Assembly (NCBI GenBank): GCA_007922225.1
Contig: ML679970.1
Coordinates: forward strand, 41,310,212 to 41,374,211
Source: Emydura subglobosa
Lineage: Eukaryota; Chordata; Testudines; Chelidae
Length of the DNA: 64,000 nucleotides
Direction: 5' to 3'
Shown: positions 32,568 through 43,854 of the stretch, piece after piece
Position numbering within the stretch: the stretch's first letter is position 1
Layout of the letters: every line of letters begins with the position of its first letter
Position numbers and translations under genes: made by a program
Notes under the pieces: model-generated
What the model saw: the letters and a program-made list of their open reading frames with translations, nothing else
What the model was told of the DNA's origin: nothing
Databases searched by the model: none

Positions 32568-32575
32568 GTTCCAGG

Positions 32576-34050
32576 GACAGCCCCCTGCAGCGTGCGTTGT
32601 TTTGCGGCACCATTTCCTGGGGAAGCAGGAGTGAGATGAAAGGCAACAGGAGCTGAAATCAGGGAAGGAAGAGTTGGGGGTGGAAAGGGGCTGTGGACAG
32701 GGAGTTATTTGTTATCCCTGGGGAAAGAAAAACATGCTGGCAAAAACGAGCTCTGTTCTCTGCTGGTGCAGTTCTGTGGTTAGCGGGCTGTACTTAGAGC
32801 TTCAGCGTTTTTGCCACCTTTTCCCTGTCTATACTGTAATTTCCACCATTGCTGCTACAAGTGGAGCTGCACCAGTGGGGTACGTTGGGTCCCTTCTTTG
32901 CCAGCGGGGAGATGGCCAAGTCCGTTGAAGAAAGAGGAAGACTAAGCAATGGGGGAAGATGCAGAGAGCTTCTGCTTTACAGACTGTAGTTTACAAAGTT
33001 TGGTGGCAAAGGATTAGACAAAACTGTGCGTGTGTGTGTGTATGCACGCGCACGTATGCGAAGATAGTGACCTGGGAGTCCTGGTGACTGAGGTTGCAAG
33101 AGGAATCTCACATTCCTGCTATGTGCATGTGAAGAAAGGAAAACAATTGCATGTTAAAAGATCCAATGTTCCTGTTTTAATGTGTGTGTTGGGGCCTAGG
33201 GTTTCTGATGCACGTTTTTTGGTGTTTTTAATGACACATAATTTCTCACTGGCATATTATCCTAGAAATCCAGGTAAGCTTCCTACCACCTTCCCCATAG
33301 AGTTTTTAACTACAGTCGGGGAAATTGTTCCTGGTGTTTCAGCCTTTTTGGGAGGACTGTTGGATCTCCCCATCTACTTTTTTATTTTCCCTTCCCTCGG
33401 GTCTGGGGAGGGGAGAGGAAGAAGGCAGGCTGGGAGGATGAGAGGAGAGCAATGCAAATCTGGAGTGGCTGCCAGAGAGAGAGAGAAACAAGATTGTAGT
33501 GTAGAAGTCTTTGATTGACCACAATATCATTTTGTGGCTCTTTCTCTATCTCCCTTGGATAAAACTTCACTGTGACATCCATTCCATTAAATAGGGCACG
33601 TTCAAAAGAGAAAATTGCTACTATTTTCCCCTTTTACTTTACTGCCATAAAAAATTGATCCCACATAGCATCCTTATTTCAAAGACTGTGCTAAAAAAAA
33701 ATAATAAAAATTCTCATTTTGCACACTGACAGCTGCATAAAGCATTTAAAAAAAATAAAAGAAACTTGAAACATGTTAAAGGATTTTAAAAAACCCCACA
33801 GTTTTGTTTTAGCAAGATGCTCTTACTTTGAAAAGTGGTGGGGAGAGAGAGCAGCTACCGTATGATAGAGGTTGATTTCGTTATGGAGTTTTTTTGCTTT
33901 GGTGGTCAGCATCAGGGAATGAAATTAAAACTGCTGGTAGTTGAAGGTGGCGGCTGCTACACAGAAAACTGCCTGTTAACCTGTGCTGGGAGTTGATGGA
34001 CTTTCTTCAATGGCAAGGTGTGTCTAGGGCATGATGCAAAAGAACTTACA
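32576..34050. other. Unique-looking DNA with a GT microsatellite
   Basis: The 162-codon frame at 33,030-33,518 starts inside the GT repeat and shows no domain. AT-rich runs of A lie at 33,690-33,800. Confidence 0.4.
33026..33060. repeat. (GT)n microsatellite
   Basis: TGCGTGTGTGTGTGTATG followed by CACGCGCACG, an alternating purine-pyrimidine tract. Confidence 0.85.
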
Positions 34051-34059
34051 TGGAGATGA

Positions 34060-34540
34060 GAAAAGGTCAGATCTGAACAGGATAGAGGGGAATTTGGCTC
34101 TAGTTCTGAAGGAAGTGATAGAAAGTAAGAACAGATCTGTGCAGGGAAGGGGAATTAGGGGCTGTAACAGGGCAGGGGGAGGTGATAGGGAGTAAAAGCA
34201 AGGCTGTGTGGGCGTGGGGAGTTGGGGTCTGTGCGGGAAAGTGGAATTGGGATCTTTATTGAGTGAGACTAATGGGCCAGGAATGACAGTGCGTCTGTGC
34301 AGGGGGAGTTGGGATCTGTGATGGGGGCAGGTGTGGTGATGAGTGGGGGGAGGGGGTCATGGCAGGTCTGTGATGGGGGTGTGGGTGAGATGAATGACTG
34401 AGTAGTAATATGACAGTTCTTTGTGGCACTCGGGGGAACATGGAATCTGTAATGAGGGATGCATAAAAGGGAAGATGGATCATGTGATTACAACCAGTAC
34501 AGGCGTGTGGGATGAAGGGGAATTTGAATCTGGCTGAAAG
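34060..34540 (+). repeat. Degenerate minisatellite, unit about 65 bp
   Basis: The phrase GGGGAATT-nGG-(G/A)TCTGT recurs: 'gaggggaatttggctctagt', 'aaggggaattaggggctgta', 'gtggggagttggggtctgtg', 'agtggaattgggatctttat', 'gggggagttgggatctgtga'. Each copy is followed by a G-rich spacer with 'gtgatag' or 'gtgatg'. At least five to seven diverged units are present. Confidence 0.6.
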
Positions 34541-34984
34541 GTGTTGTAGAAAATAGGGTAAAGGGAGGTTAATTTAGATCTAAAGGGAGGAGTTAATTAT
34601 CTTAATGAGAATCATCCTATATAAATAAGATGCACTTTTATAAAGAAAGATTAAACAAAAAGCATGCTGATTAATAGAGGAGAGGTTCTGCAAGAATGCC
34701 AGCAAGCAGCAAATTGCTTCTTTACCCCTCTTCGCCTCTGCTGCCTGCCCTCCAGCTCCTCCTTATTCCTGGATAATAATCGTCAGCGTTGACTGGCCTG
34801 AAAGCAAGATCCAACCTCCTGTACCAGCAGAGAGCCGGTGCAATGGGACTGCTTAGTAAAAGCAAACCAGTCCCCTTGCCAAGTATTAACACTCAGTCGG
34901 GAAGAGCAGGGGCTGCTCTGCAGTGGGTGATTTCAGGGTTTTATTAATGTAGCCGCTCGCTGCTCGATGGTGGTATTTTAGCAT
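34541..34984. other. AT-rich unique DNA
   Basis: 'gagttaattatcttaatgag' and 'ctgattaatagagg' give several homeodomain-core TAAT motifs between 34,590 and 34,680. No repeat recognised. Confidence 0.3.
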
Positions 34985-35090
34985 AGCAGTAGGGCCTACT
35001 CTCCCCAACCAGGTCACATTATGTTAGGCCCTCTACAGACATACAGCAAATGACAGACCCTGCCCTAAAGACCTTGTAATCTTAAAACAA
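34985..35090 (-). repeat. L2-type 3' end, reverse
   Basis: 'gtcacattatgttaggccct', 'ctacagacatacagcaaatg' and 'acagaccctgccctaaagac' match the reversed L2 terminus with moderate divergence. Confidence 0.6.
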
Positions 35091-35840
35091 GACATAACAT
35101 GTGGGAGAAGGGGAGTGGAGGGAGGAGAGAGGGTACCTGGAGAACAAACTTTCTTTGCACAGCCTCTGTGTGTGCCCAATATGTTGGTGTGATACACAGA
35201 TCTGGAGCAATTATCTCAGCTCCTCACTTGCCTGCCTGGCCAGATCATTCCGTCAGCTCCTTGACATGTGCTGTAAATTACCAAGGTGAAAACCAATTAG
35301 AAGAGATTGTTATGATTGAGGGGGGTATCCAGAGGTGATATATAAATAATGCTTAGTGCCTAACTCCTGAACTGGGGAAACGTGAATAATAATGATGTGA
35401 GGGCTAGAGTGTTCAAAGCGTCTTCCCACTCATAGTAAGATCTGTTTGCTTTTCATTTCCCACCTGTCCTGATTTACTGCCTCTAGGGTTCCCCCTCTAC
35501 AGAAATGCGGGAAGATGATGAAAAGTTTGATGAACTCTCCCTAAATAGGGCTCCCATTAAAATGCTCAGCTCTGTTTTTGATGATAGCAGAATTGAAGCT
35601 CAAAATATGCAGAAATGAGGCTTAAAGTTGCAGTGGTTGGGTTTGTCGTGGTGACGCTTCCTCACCCCGCAGGCTAGATTTTCCAGCAATCCTGGTCCTA
35701 TATTACTCCTTCCTGCCATCCCCAATTTGTGACTCATGCCTTGGAGCCCCGCAAATCGTTAGTTGTCTATAACCCTTTTAAAGTTACAATGCATGTATGT
35801 CTAATCGGTAGTTTGCCCACCCCGTTATATACCACAGTTA
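35091..35840. other. Unique-looking DNA with a candidate short coding segment
   Basis: Apart from the small ORF listed next, I see no repeat or exon. Confidence 0.4.
35505..35618 (+). CDS. Candidate small ORF or terminal exon, 37 codons (weak)
   Basis: An ATG-to-TGA frame of 37 codons begins MREDDEKFDELSLN and ends RIEAQNMQK. I do not recognise the product. Its composition is protein-like: acidic and hydrophilic, with no low-complexity run. It is preceded by two acceptor-like sequences, 'ctgcctctag' ending at 35,486 and 'ccccctctacag' ending at 35,502. An in-frame TAG overlaps the first acceptor, so it could not extend upstream without splicing. It may be the last coding exon of an undetected gene, an sORF or a chance frame. 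No start context, partner exon or poly(A) signal supports it. Confidence 0.15.
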   Translation: MREDDEKFDELSLNRAPIKMLSSVFDDSRIEAQNMQK

Positions 35841-35844
35841 GAGT

Positions 35845-36295
35845 TTCTTCAGAGCTCTTGAGTGAATCCCATCTGGGTTCTGCTGTCTCATTACTGTTTA
35901 ATGTATCAATTTGTTCCAAAACCTCTTCTATCGACACCTCAGCCTGGAACAATTCCTCAGATTTGTTACCTAAAAAGAATGGCTGAGGTCTGGGAATCTC
36001 CCTCACATCTTCTGCAGTGAAGACCGATGCAAAGAATTCATTTTGCTTCTCTTCAATAGCCTTGTCTCCCTGAAGTGCTCCTTTAACACCTCAATTGTCT
36101 AGTGGCCCCAATGATCAGTTGGCAAGCTTCCTGCTTCTGATGTACTTCAAAAAATGTATTTGCTGTTTAGTTTTTGTGTCTTTTACTAGTTGCTCTTCAA
36201 ACACTTTTTTGGCCTGCCTAATTATACTTTGACACTTGACTTGCCAGGGTTTATGCTCCTTTCTATATTCCTCTTTACTAACTGAATCAGAAAGT
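35845..36295 (-). mobile_element. CR1/L3-like LINE, ORF2 fragment, reverse
   Basis: The reverse strand reads the linker between the endonuclease and RT domains of a CR1-clade ORF2: after 'cttctgcagtgaagaccgat' (MNSL.SLH region) comes REIPRPQPFFLGNKSEELFQ, then AEVSIEEVLEQIDTLNSNE, where the family continues with K(S)PGPDG just before the RT. Stops and frameshifts are present at the N-terminal side, and the copy ends before the RT. It is a truncated relic of a CR1-type family different from the CR1 at 11 kb. Confidence 0.7.
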
Positions 36296-36299
36296 AAAG

Positions 36300-37325
36300 T
36301 CCAACTGTCATATTATTAGCTTTGAAAGATTCTTAATTAAAAGTTGATTTCCTTTAGGTAACGACAGGACAGTTTTCCTGCTTCCCTATGCAAAGTGCTT
36401 CTATGCATTATGGCGAGACAGGGGCTTCCATGTTAAATACACTCCGAATGGGAGAAAAGCCAAGCTCAAGGACTTGAAACACAGTGGGCCACGCGTGCTA
36501 GGATTCACAATGCATCTGAGAGTCCAGTGATCCACACATCATGGCCACAATGCCAGGAAACCCTCACCCAGGTCTCTGAGTCCAATCAAGTCCATACATC
36601 AGTGTGTTTGGATTCATCAAGTGTAGGAGGAGCCACAAAAAAGTAGAGCTGTGAGTTCCTGCTGCACTAGAGGCATGTATCAGTGTCGCTTGCCAGATGC
36701 CACCTGTGATTCTCCAGAGCAGTGTGTGTTTGTTTGGGTTTGTTTTTCCTGTAACTGTGAGATAGAGCCAATATGTCTTTAAGGCCATGCATGTGTAGGG
36801 GGATTTGCTGATGGCTCATCTTTCTTGCAGGCTTTTTCAGCTGAATGTCAGCTTATTGCTTTTGCAAATTGTCTTGTGCCTACACAGAACCGGCTGCCTC
36901 AGCAAGGAGCTTTGCCAACAATATGCTCTATAAAAGGGTTATTAGGATAACAAGAAAGAAAACACAAACCTTTGCAGAATCATAACAGTTTACTGTACAG
37001 CTCCCCCTTCCCTCTCCTGGTTTATTACCCTCAGGTACCTCTGCACTGGACTCTAAACCATTTCAGTGCTGAATTTAAACAGCAAGGTTACAGTACCGTA
37101 GGCAGACACTAACTACTCTGCAATTATCTGGTCGACAGAGGGCACCACTCTGGAGCTTGTCCTAAATATTGTAAAAGATGAGGGGTCTGCAAATTAAACA
37201 GCCAGTATATTTCCCAAGTAGGGACCCCCGAAAGAAGCTTTCAGGCTGCCCACCATTGGCTCCCCGTATCTGAGCATCCCAGCATCTTTACTGTCTTCAT
37301 CCTCCCATCGCTTCCGTGCGTCACG
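36300..37325. other. Unique-looking DNA, no gene seen
   Basis: No repeat or exon recognised. Confidence 0.4.
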
Positions 37326-37329
37326 GCAG

Positions 37330-37500
37330 GGCTATTATCCTCCTTAGGCAGATGGGGAACGGGAGCACGGAGAGACTAAATGACTGGCTCAGAGTCACAT
37401 AGGAAGTCCATACAAGGCAAATAAGTGATCCCGGGTCTCCAAAATCCCAGGCTAGCGCTTTAACCATTGGATCATCCTTCCTCTCTCTGTTGCTTAACCT
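37330..37500 (-). repeat. MIR/CORE-SINE, reverse
   Basis: 'gctattatcctccttaggca', 'gatggggaacgggagcacgg', 'ctggctcagagtcacatagg' and 'agcgctttaaccattggatc' follow the reversed MIR order including the tRNA-like head. Confidence 0.8.
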
Positions 37501-38218
37501 TCTCCTAGGGGTGAGAGAATCTGTTGCCAGTCCCGGACTACACACACAAGTTGAACTAAAACATGTGCTCAGGAGCCTTGCAATGTATTATCACTGACCA
37601 GGGATTTTGCAGATATGTCAAAGCTTGTTGCATGGGTGAGTTCAGCCTTGAAAGTAGGGGTTGGGGGAATATCACAGCTTTGGTGAAGCTCACATACTGT
37701 ATTTTAGGCTCACCAGGTTTGTAAAACAAGACCGTGATCCTCCCTTCATGTAACTTATTTCCATGAATTTTTTTTCAAGGGTTATTCAATTCACATTTTC
37801 TTCACTAGCTGTGGAGACAGGAGATGTCCGCTCCCTGCATAGGTAGGGTGCTATGTTATACAGTCGCTGCCTATCTTTACTCTCCCCTTCTCTGTTTCAT
37901 CTTTCCCAACTCTTCTGTTTGGTTTTCACTCTGCTCCATTTCTTACCCCATATTTTCATGAGACTTGCTTCATCTTCTCTTTTCCCACATTCCATTTAAC
38001 AGAACACAGTCCAAATTATGTGCAGTTTAAATCTCACTTTCAAAATCAGGATGTACCAGTAGGGTCGAAATTAGAATAGACAAACCTGTTTTCCTTACTT
38101 GAAACCCACTGCAGAGATTCACCCTGATGTTCCGTGATGTATCTAGTTGACTTTGAATTTTAGTAATAATTAAAGCAAAGGGCTGAGAGCAGTAGTTAGT
38201 GTTAGACAAGGTGGAAGT
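37501..38218. other. Unique-looking DNA, no gene seen
   Basis: No repeat or exon recognised. Confidence 0.4.
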
Positions 38219-38221
38219 GGA

Positions 38222-38425
38222 TTTGTCTAACTTGCATCACACAGATTCTGCCAGTGCCCTGCAATCCTGACCTACAATACTTGTGCTATTCCATTCCTAG
38301 CCTCTCTGCCAATGTCCCCCTGCTATCCAAGTCCTATATCCAGACCCCATAGCTTGGCTGATGCCACTCAATCCTGACTTGCAGCCCCTCTGGTATTCCA
38401 TCACTGGACCAGCCAGGACTGCTAG
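38222..38425 (-). repeat. Tandem module, about 73-bp unit, reverse, two to three copies
   Basis: 'gattctgccagtgccctgca', 'atcctgacctacaatacttg' and 'tgctattccattcctagcct' recur as 'tggctgatgccactcaatcc', 'tgacttgcagcccctctggt' and 'attccatcactggaccagcc', with a partial middle copy ('ccctgctatccaagtcctat'). On the reverse strand this is the module of 20.9 kb. Confidence 0.65.
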
Positions 38426-38454
38426 TTTGGTCACCTTTGAAATACATTTTCCTC

Positions 38455-38540
38455 CATTCTGCACAAAGGCCTGATTTGAACACAGGTCTCCTGAAGTGAA
38501 AGGCTGTCTTAACTCACTGTCCCCTTAAGACCCTGGGCAA
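38455..38540 (-). repeat. tRNA-like SINE head, reverse
   Basis: On the reverse strand, 'gtgagttaagacagcctttc' (A-box-like) and 'acctgtgttcaaatcaggcc' (B-box-like) are correctly ordered and spaced for a tRNA-derived SINE, probably a MIR head. Confidence 0.55.
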
Positions 38541-39680
38541 AGTCCTGTCAGCTCAGTTAGTTATTCAGTTCCCATAGCAATGCTTTCTCTTCGCATCTTC
38601 TGGACAGCTGATGCAGGGGAAACACATGACAAGACTCAAACAGTGGCCTTGACGCTGCCTGTATGTGACAGAAGGAGAGAGAGAGAGTGCTTGTCAGGTG
38701 ACTTCCCTACACCCTGTGTGGGATAATCCTCCATGACAGTGTTGGTGACGGAAGTTTTACAAGCTGCGGTGGAAACCTCTCCCCCCCCCCCCCCCTTAAT
38801 GTTGCTATTGGTTTTTAAAATGAAATATTACCAGCGAGGGGAATGTACTGTGGTAGGCTCCCAGCTGTGCCCTGGGTCAGCTGAGGAGAGTGGGTAGGCT
38901 GCAGAAGAGATGCTTGTGGCTCCTTGATCCAGTTCTCTGGCAGTCCTGGGGCTGCTCTAAACTGTGCCAGATTCTAAATAGCAGCGACGCTCATTGTCCT
39001 TGCTGGGGGAGAGCCACCTTCCTCACAGTCTGGCCTGTGGTTATTTAGAAGGAACCGCTCCTCCCCCCGGCCATGGCTCTGGCAGCTGCATTTGTTTTCC
39101 CTGCACTGCCCCAGAAGGTGAGCAAGCTCTGATGGGCACACAAGCCAATGCAAGACATCACTCAGCTCTGCTTAAGAGGGGGATCTTTGCTGGTACTAAA
39201 GGGGAACAGATGTTGCAAGGAGGCAAGGGCATTTTCTGTCCTTCTCCAGAAGGGGTGGGATGGGCTGATTGGTGATGGTTTGGGGCTGGGACGGGAGAGG
39301 CAGGGCTTGTGGGGTGAGGGAGGGTTTGAGGTTAGGGTAACTCATGTTCATCTCATAGTGGCCGTTGCAGCCTGGCGCCCTCAAACCCATCATGTTCTCT
39401 AGAATCTGTTTGTCATCTTGGCTGCCCCTTCGGGACCAGCACAGAGCCAGGAGCTGGTGTCCGCAGGGTTCCTCCGTTGGCAGCGCAGGCTGTCTCTCAT
39501 TCAGAAACAGGCTCCGGTTCCTGTTTCATGTGACTCAACCTACCACACAGGGCAGCTGGTCTGTCATTTGTGGGACAGGGCTGCTGGGGATGTGCCTGCC
39601 TCTGGCAGGTTTTATGAGCTTCAGGCCTTTCCCAGCTAGGGTCCTTTGGGAGAAGGCTGCTGCCCCCTGGATTTCTTTTG
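38541..39680. other. Unique-looking DNA with a poly(C) run
   Basis: A C16-17 homopolymer lies at 38,780-38,797. No repeat or exon is otherwise recognised. Confidence 0.4.
38780..38797. repeat. Poly(C) run
   Basis: About seventeen consecutive C followed by TTAATG. Such G/C homopolymers are prone to length error in assembly. Confidence 0.9.
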
Positions 39681-39687
39681 AGGCCAG

Positions 39688-39735
39688 ATTTATCCCTGGC
39701 ATAAGCCCGTTGAAGTCAATGCAGGGAACCCCAGA
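39688..39735. repeat. Decayed palindromic repeat arm
   Basis: 'ggccagatttatccctggca' followed by 'taagcccgttgaagtcaatg' is one arm of the GGGCCAGATT...CATTGAAGTCAATGG palindromic repeat. The 173-codon forward frame spanning it (39,365-39,886) is therefore not a gene. Confidence 0.6.
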
Positions 39736-40059
39736 TGTTCTTTCTGCCCAGTATGTTCAAGTTCTTGGTAAAGGAGGGTGGCTTTGCCTAGGCGTGTTTG
39801 GCCCAGTCCCACGAGAGGGCAGTGGGTTCCAAGAGGGCTCTTGGAACCAAATACGTTGCAGGGTAAAGGTGGGTGTTCGAAGGTGAATTGTACTTGGAGT
39901 TTTGCCCTTCCAGTCTCAGTGCATTGGGCACTTTCCAGCTCCCCTGGAATGGAGTTTCAGGGATGGAGTTGGCTTCTTAAAAAATTTGACGAGCCAGTGA
40001 GAATGAAGAGAGGCAGCTGTTGTAGATGCCTGTCCTGAGCACCACTCTCTTCTGGTCCT

Positions 40060-40215
40060 GGAACCCAACATGCCTTCGTCTTGGTCTGTACCAGCCCTTG
40101 CTATTCCACTCCTGGGCTCCCCACACAACTCTGCCAGACATCTTACGCCTGACCTGCAGAAACCCCTGCTATCCCAGTCCTGCAGAGCCCACAGAACTTT
40201 GCAGTGCACTTAAAA
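40060..40215 (-). repeat. Tandem module, about 73-bp unit, reverse, two copies
   Basis: 'tgctattccactcctgggct', 'ccccacacaactctgccaga' and 'acgcctgacctgcagaaacc' recur as 'cctgctatcccagtcctgca' and 'gagcccacagaactttgcag'. It is the same module as at 20.9 and 38.2 kb. Confidence 0.7.
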
Positions 40216-40369
40216 CCTGCTCTCATAGCCCCACTGTTACCAGGTACTGGGTCTTTCTTTCGGAGCTAGGTCCACAAATCATGTTAAACTCTTCCATTAA
40301 CTTTGTATGGATTTGTCTGCTAGTAAATATTCCGCATGGAGGTTAAAACTCCCAAGTTGAGGTCAGTAG

Positions 40370-40455
40370 TGATTTAAGTTTGGAGAGCTGGATTCAAACT
40401 CTGAGGTCCAAGGCTTCTAAGGTGACCCACCATCTTTACCTCTTCCTTCCTGCGT
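40370..40455 (-). repeat. tRNA-like SINE head, reverse
   Basis: On the reverse strand 'ctcagagtttgaatccagct' is B-box-like and is preceded by 'aggtaaagatggtgggtcac'. Probably an old MIR head. Confidence 0.45.
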
Positions 40456-42580
40456 TCTAGGGAAGTATATCCCCCTCTGTGCAAACTTCCAGGGTGTTCT
40501 AACCTCACGGGGCTGAGGCTAGCGTGAATTTGGCAGTGCTATTGCCTCTAAACAGCCAGCTCCCCAGTGGATGCTGTCAGACGGCGACGCGGTGCCATGC
40601 TTTTTAATACATGATTTCATTTCAACAGCAAAAATACTCCCAGTGAGACACCAGTGGAGCCTGCCTGGAAGTCTGTGCTCAACACACAGGCACCCAGCAG
40701 CAGTGGTGTCTGTAGAAAGAGACAGCTGCGCCCCTGTCCCTGGGGCCGGAGAGAAGGGGTTTGCAGTTGGTCCCTTGAATGTGTTGGATGGAGAATGCAC
40801 TAGACTGGCTGCGTGCCCAGTGCACATACGCCAGACCCCAGCCAGTCAAATACCTCTGCAGCCACCTCTACCCCTCCAAACCAAGTGAGTAAGAGCTTGA
40901 TCCTGCCCCTCACGCCAGCGCAAAATTATGCCATGTTCATACCCTAAAAAGCCCAATAGGAGCAATTAGAATCATCCCATCTGTGTCCTCCTTGTCACTA
41001 TAGAGAGTTCCTGGTTAAAACACAGAGGGTTAAAATAATAGGCAAAATGAGTCCAGGTATTGAACTGGATCAAAGCTGAGCAGCGCAATCCAGTGGTATG
41101 TTTTAGGGACCCAGCATCAACGGTGGAAAAGCTGCTGGGTTCTGGGATGTTACATTATCCTACCCTGGACCTTGCATCTGTGATATTCCCTTGGCGATGA
41201 CTGGATGCATTACATGATGTGACACATTGCTGGGTGCTGTGATGTGTCATTTGCAGCGTGTCGGGCTTGGGGTTAGAAGCTGTGACCCGGGGATCCCCGT
41301 CTCCTTATGTGGCATAGAGGGGAGCAGAAGGGCCCCACTTGCAATGGAGCCCACCTCCCAGATGAGTGGGGATGACCACCATGATTGCATCTCTCCCAGC
41401 CGTTCCTCCGACGCTCATGGGCATGGGAGGAGGCTGCCCTTTAGGTCCAGCCTCCCATAGATCTGACTCTGTTTGCTGTAGATCTGTATCAGCTCTTGGG
41501 GACACCTTGTTGCATCCAAACGTCAGTGCTGTAACATGGTGTGCAGCAGAACTAGGGTGTTACTCTGCACGCCGCACTGCAACACCCTGCCATTTCCAGC
41601 TGTCTTTGCTCAATGACCCCCCCAGAAAGAACCGGCCGAGTGATTAGCATCACCCTAGGTTTTGCAGCCCAGCACAGAACCACTGTGTTTCTTCCAGTGG
41701 TATCTCTCAGCATCTGCAATGTAATGAATCTGCAGTAACACAGACTTTGGTGAATGGAGAAGGGGTGTACACCCCTGGGGAGTATGGCATGGGGCTTCCT
41801 GGACTGGCAATCGCTGCTCTGGAGAATGATCTGCAGCAGGCCCCAGAGGGCTGGGATGAAATTACAAAACAAACTGTGATGTGCCACCAGATAAACTATC
41901 ACCTGTCTGAAGTGGAAACCTGAATGGCTGTGCGATCCCCACACAGGAGGTTTAATTTGGCTTGTGAAAGTACATGAGCCCCGCCTACTGTGACTCCTCC
42001 AAACCTGTTGAAGGAGAGTTGGTTATTTACAGAGAGATTTAATTGCAAGGGAGCAGAGTCACTTAGCTTTTAGGAAGGCTTTGAAAGCACCTTCCCCTGT
42101 GGTGTTGCGGGGGGAAGAAATGATGGTAATGGAAAACGTGCGTGTGAGACTCAAAAGGAACCAGGAAGTGGAGCGGAACCTGCCTTTCTGCACCAGGTTA
42201 CCTCTTTGACGCTTAGCTGTGAAAGGCAGGCAGCCACAAACGCATCATCAGGTGTTTGGCCCCCCCGCAGGAGCAGTGTTAGGGACCCCTGCTGGTCCAT
42301 TAAGTGCTTGTTTACACAATGTGACTGCAGGCGGGACTTGTGTGACTGGAGATTGTCCCAGTTAAGAGGCATGCAGGTAGCATTGGAGCCGGGGGGCAGG
42401 GATGGTGGAGAGATGCTTCTTGACTATGCTGTGTAGCTGATAAGGAAGCTCTGATAAGAACTGATTTAAAAAGTGGCTCGTGTTTTAAACTATAGTGCTC
42501 TTGTGGATTTGGGAAGAAATTACATTGTGATTAGGTCTTTGGTTCCCTTCCTGTGGTCCCACAGCAAGACTACCTGTGCA
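40456..42580. other. Unique-looking DNA, no gene seen
   Basis: Overlapping frames of up to 130 codons (41,552-41,944 reverse) lack domain similarity and splice context. No repeat recognised. Confidence 0.4.
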
Positions 42581-42584
42581 GATG

Positions 42585-42705
42585 AGGACTTGAGAAACCT
42601 GGATTCTGTCTGCAATTCAGCCACTAACTTGTTCGGTGACCCTGGGCAGGCCACCTCATCGCCCGGTGCCTCAGTTTCCCTGTGTCTAAAGCAGGGATTT
42701 TGACC
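42585..42705 (+). repeat. MIR/CORE-SINE, forward
   Basis: 'tcagccactaacttgttcgg', 'tgaccctgggcaggccacct' and 'cggtgcctcagtttccctgt' give the MIR core in order. Confidence 0.8.
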
Positions 42706-43710
42706 AGTGCTGGCTGAAATTATTCTGTTGCAGCATTTTTTGGGGGTGAAAAAAGGTCTTGGGACCAAAATGAAAAATGTTCATTTGGGTCAAAATTTTC
42801 TGGGTTTTTGAGCTAAGACAACTCCCCCACAACTGAAAAATTTTGTGTGAGGGGGGGGAAAGGAAGGGGTTCATCAAGAAACTGAAAAAAATATGCTGAA
42901 ATTTCCACAGAAAAATAATTAATATCTTTCAACCATCTCTAATATCTCTGGATGAAAGATGCTATATAAATGCTTTAGCAGTATTCCGTCTCCCTCCATT
43001 TCTCCTCTTTTCTCTTTTTTTCCCTCTCCTCCACTTCCAACTCCTTCCCATGGTTCTGTTTCCAGCAATTCTGGCCGGAGCGACACATTCACTGGCACAC
43101 CCCGTGTAGGACACGCATCCCAGCAGAAGAGGATAATGTCACATGTTAGAGAAGGAAGTGGGGGTTGTGGGTTGTGTTTCTGCATCAACATGTTCAATCT
43201 TAAATGGCAAACGAGTCAACATCAATTAAATGTTTGGCAAAACTGGAAGTTGTTGGAAACATCTGCCTACTAGAATTTATGCAGAAATCAAAACAAAGAA
43301 ACATTCTGCTTAGTCTCCCTCCACCCCCATCCTGGCCTCCCTCAATAATACATTTCCACTAGAGTTGTGCAGGCTGCAATACATTAAGCTTGGGGAACAT
43401 TTAGGAAAAGCAACGGCCAAAAAAATAAAAAATAAATGGCAAGCTTATCCCAGGCATGCGTTAATTCTGCTTGCCTGGGTTTGATGCTATATCAAGAGAC
43501 AGCTCCGATGCGTGATATAAAACCGCAGACCCACCATGGGGAAATGCACATTTGTAGTGCTGTAACCCTCATAGGTTCTTATATACCTGCCTGCATGTCT
43601 CTTCATGATGGGGAATGCCTGATTGGTAAAAGCAACTGAAAATACAATAAATAAAAATCAATGGCACGTATTGCCTACAAGGGTCCTCCTTTCAAAAGGT
43701 TTGTCTTTGA
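42706..43710. other. Unique-looking DNA, no gene seen
   Basis: AT-rich parts and a CT-rich part at 42,985-43,060. No gene or repeat recognised. Confidence 0.4.
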
Positions 43711-43714
43711 TTAG

Positions 43715-43840
43715 ATTGTGAGCTCCCTGGGGAAGAACTGTCTTTCTGTTGTGTGTGTACAGCACCTGGCACCGTGTGGTCCATGTTGAAGCTCCTAGGT
43801 ACTACTGTAATATGTATTATGAAAAATAATGTTCAGTATC
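43715..43840 (+). repeat. L2-type 3' end, forward
   Basis: 'gattgtgagctccctgggga', 'gtgtacagcacctggcaccg' and 'agctcctaggtactactgta' are the forward L2 terminal landmarks with an AT-rich tail. Confidence 0.75.
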
Positions 43841-43854
43841 CCATTTTACGACAT

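Noticed and set aside
33030..33518. 162-codon forward ORF
   Set aside because: Starts inside the GT microsatellite and ends in a GAGA run; nothing recognisable between.
39365..39886. 173-codon forward ORF
   Set aside because: Crosses an arm of a palindromic repeat, has no domain, and a second forward frame overlaps it.
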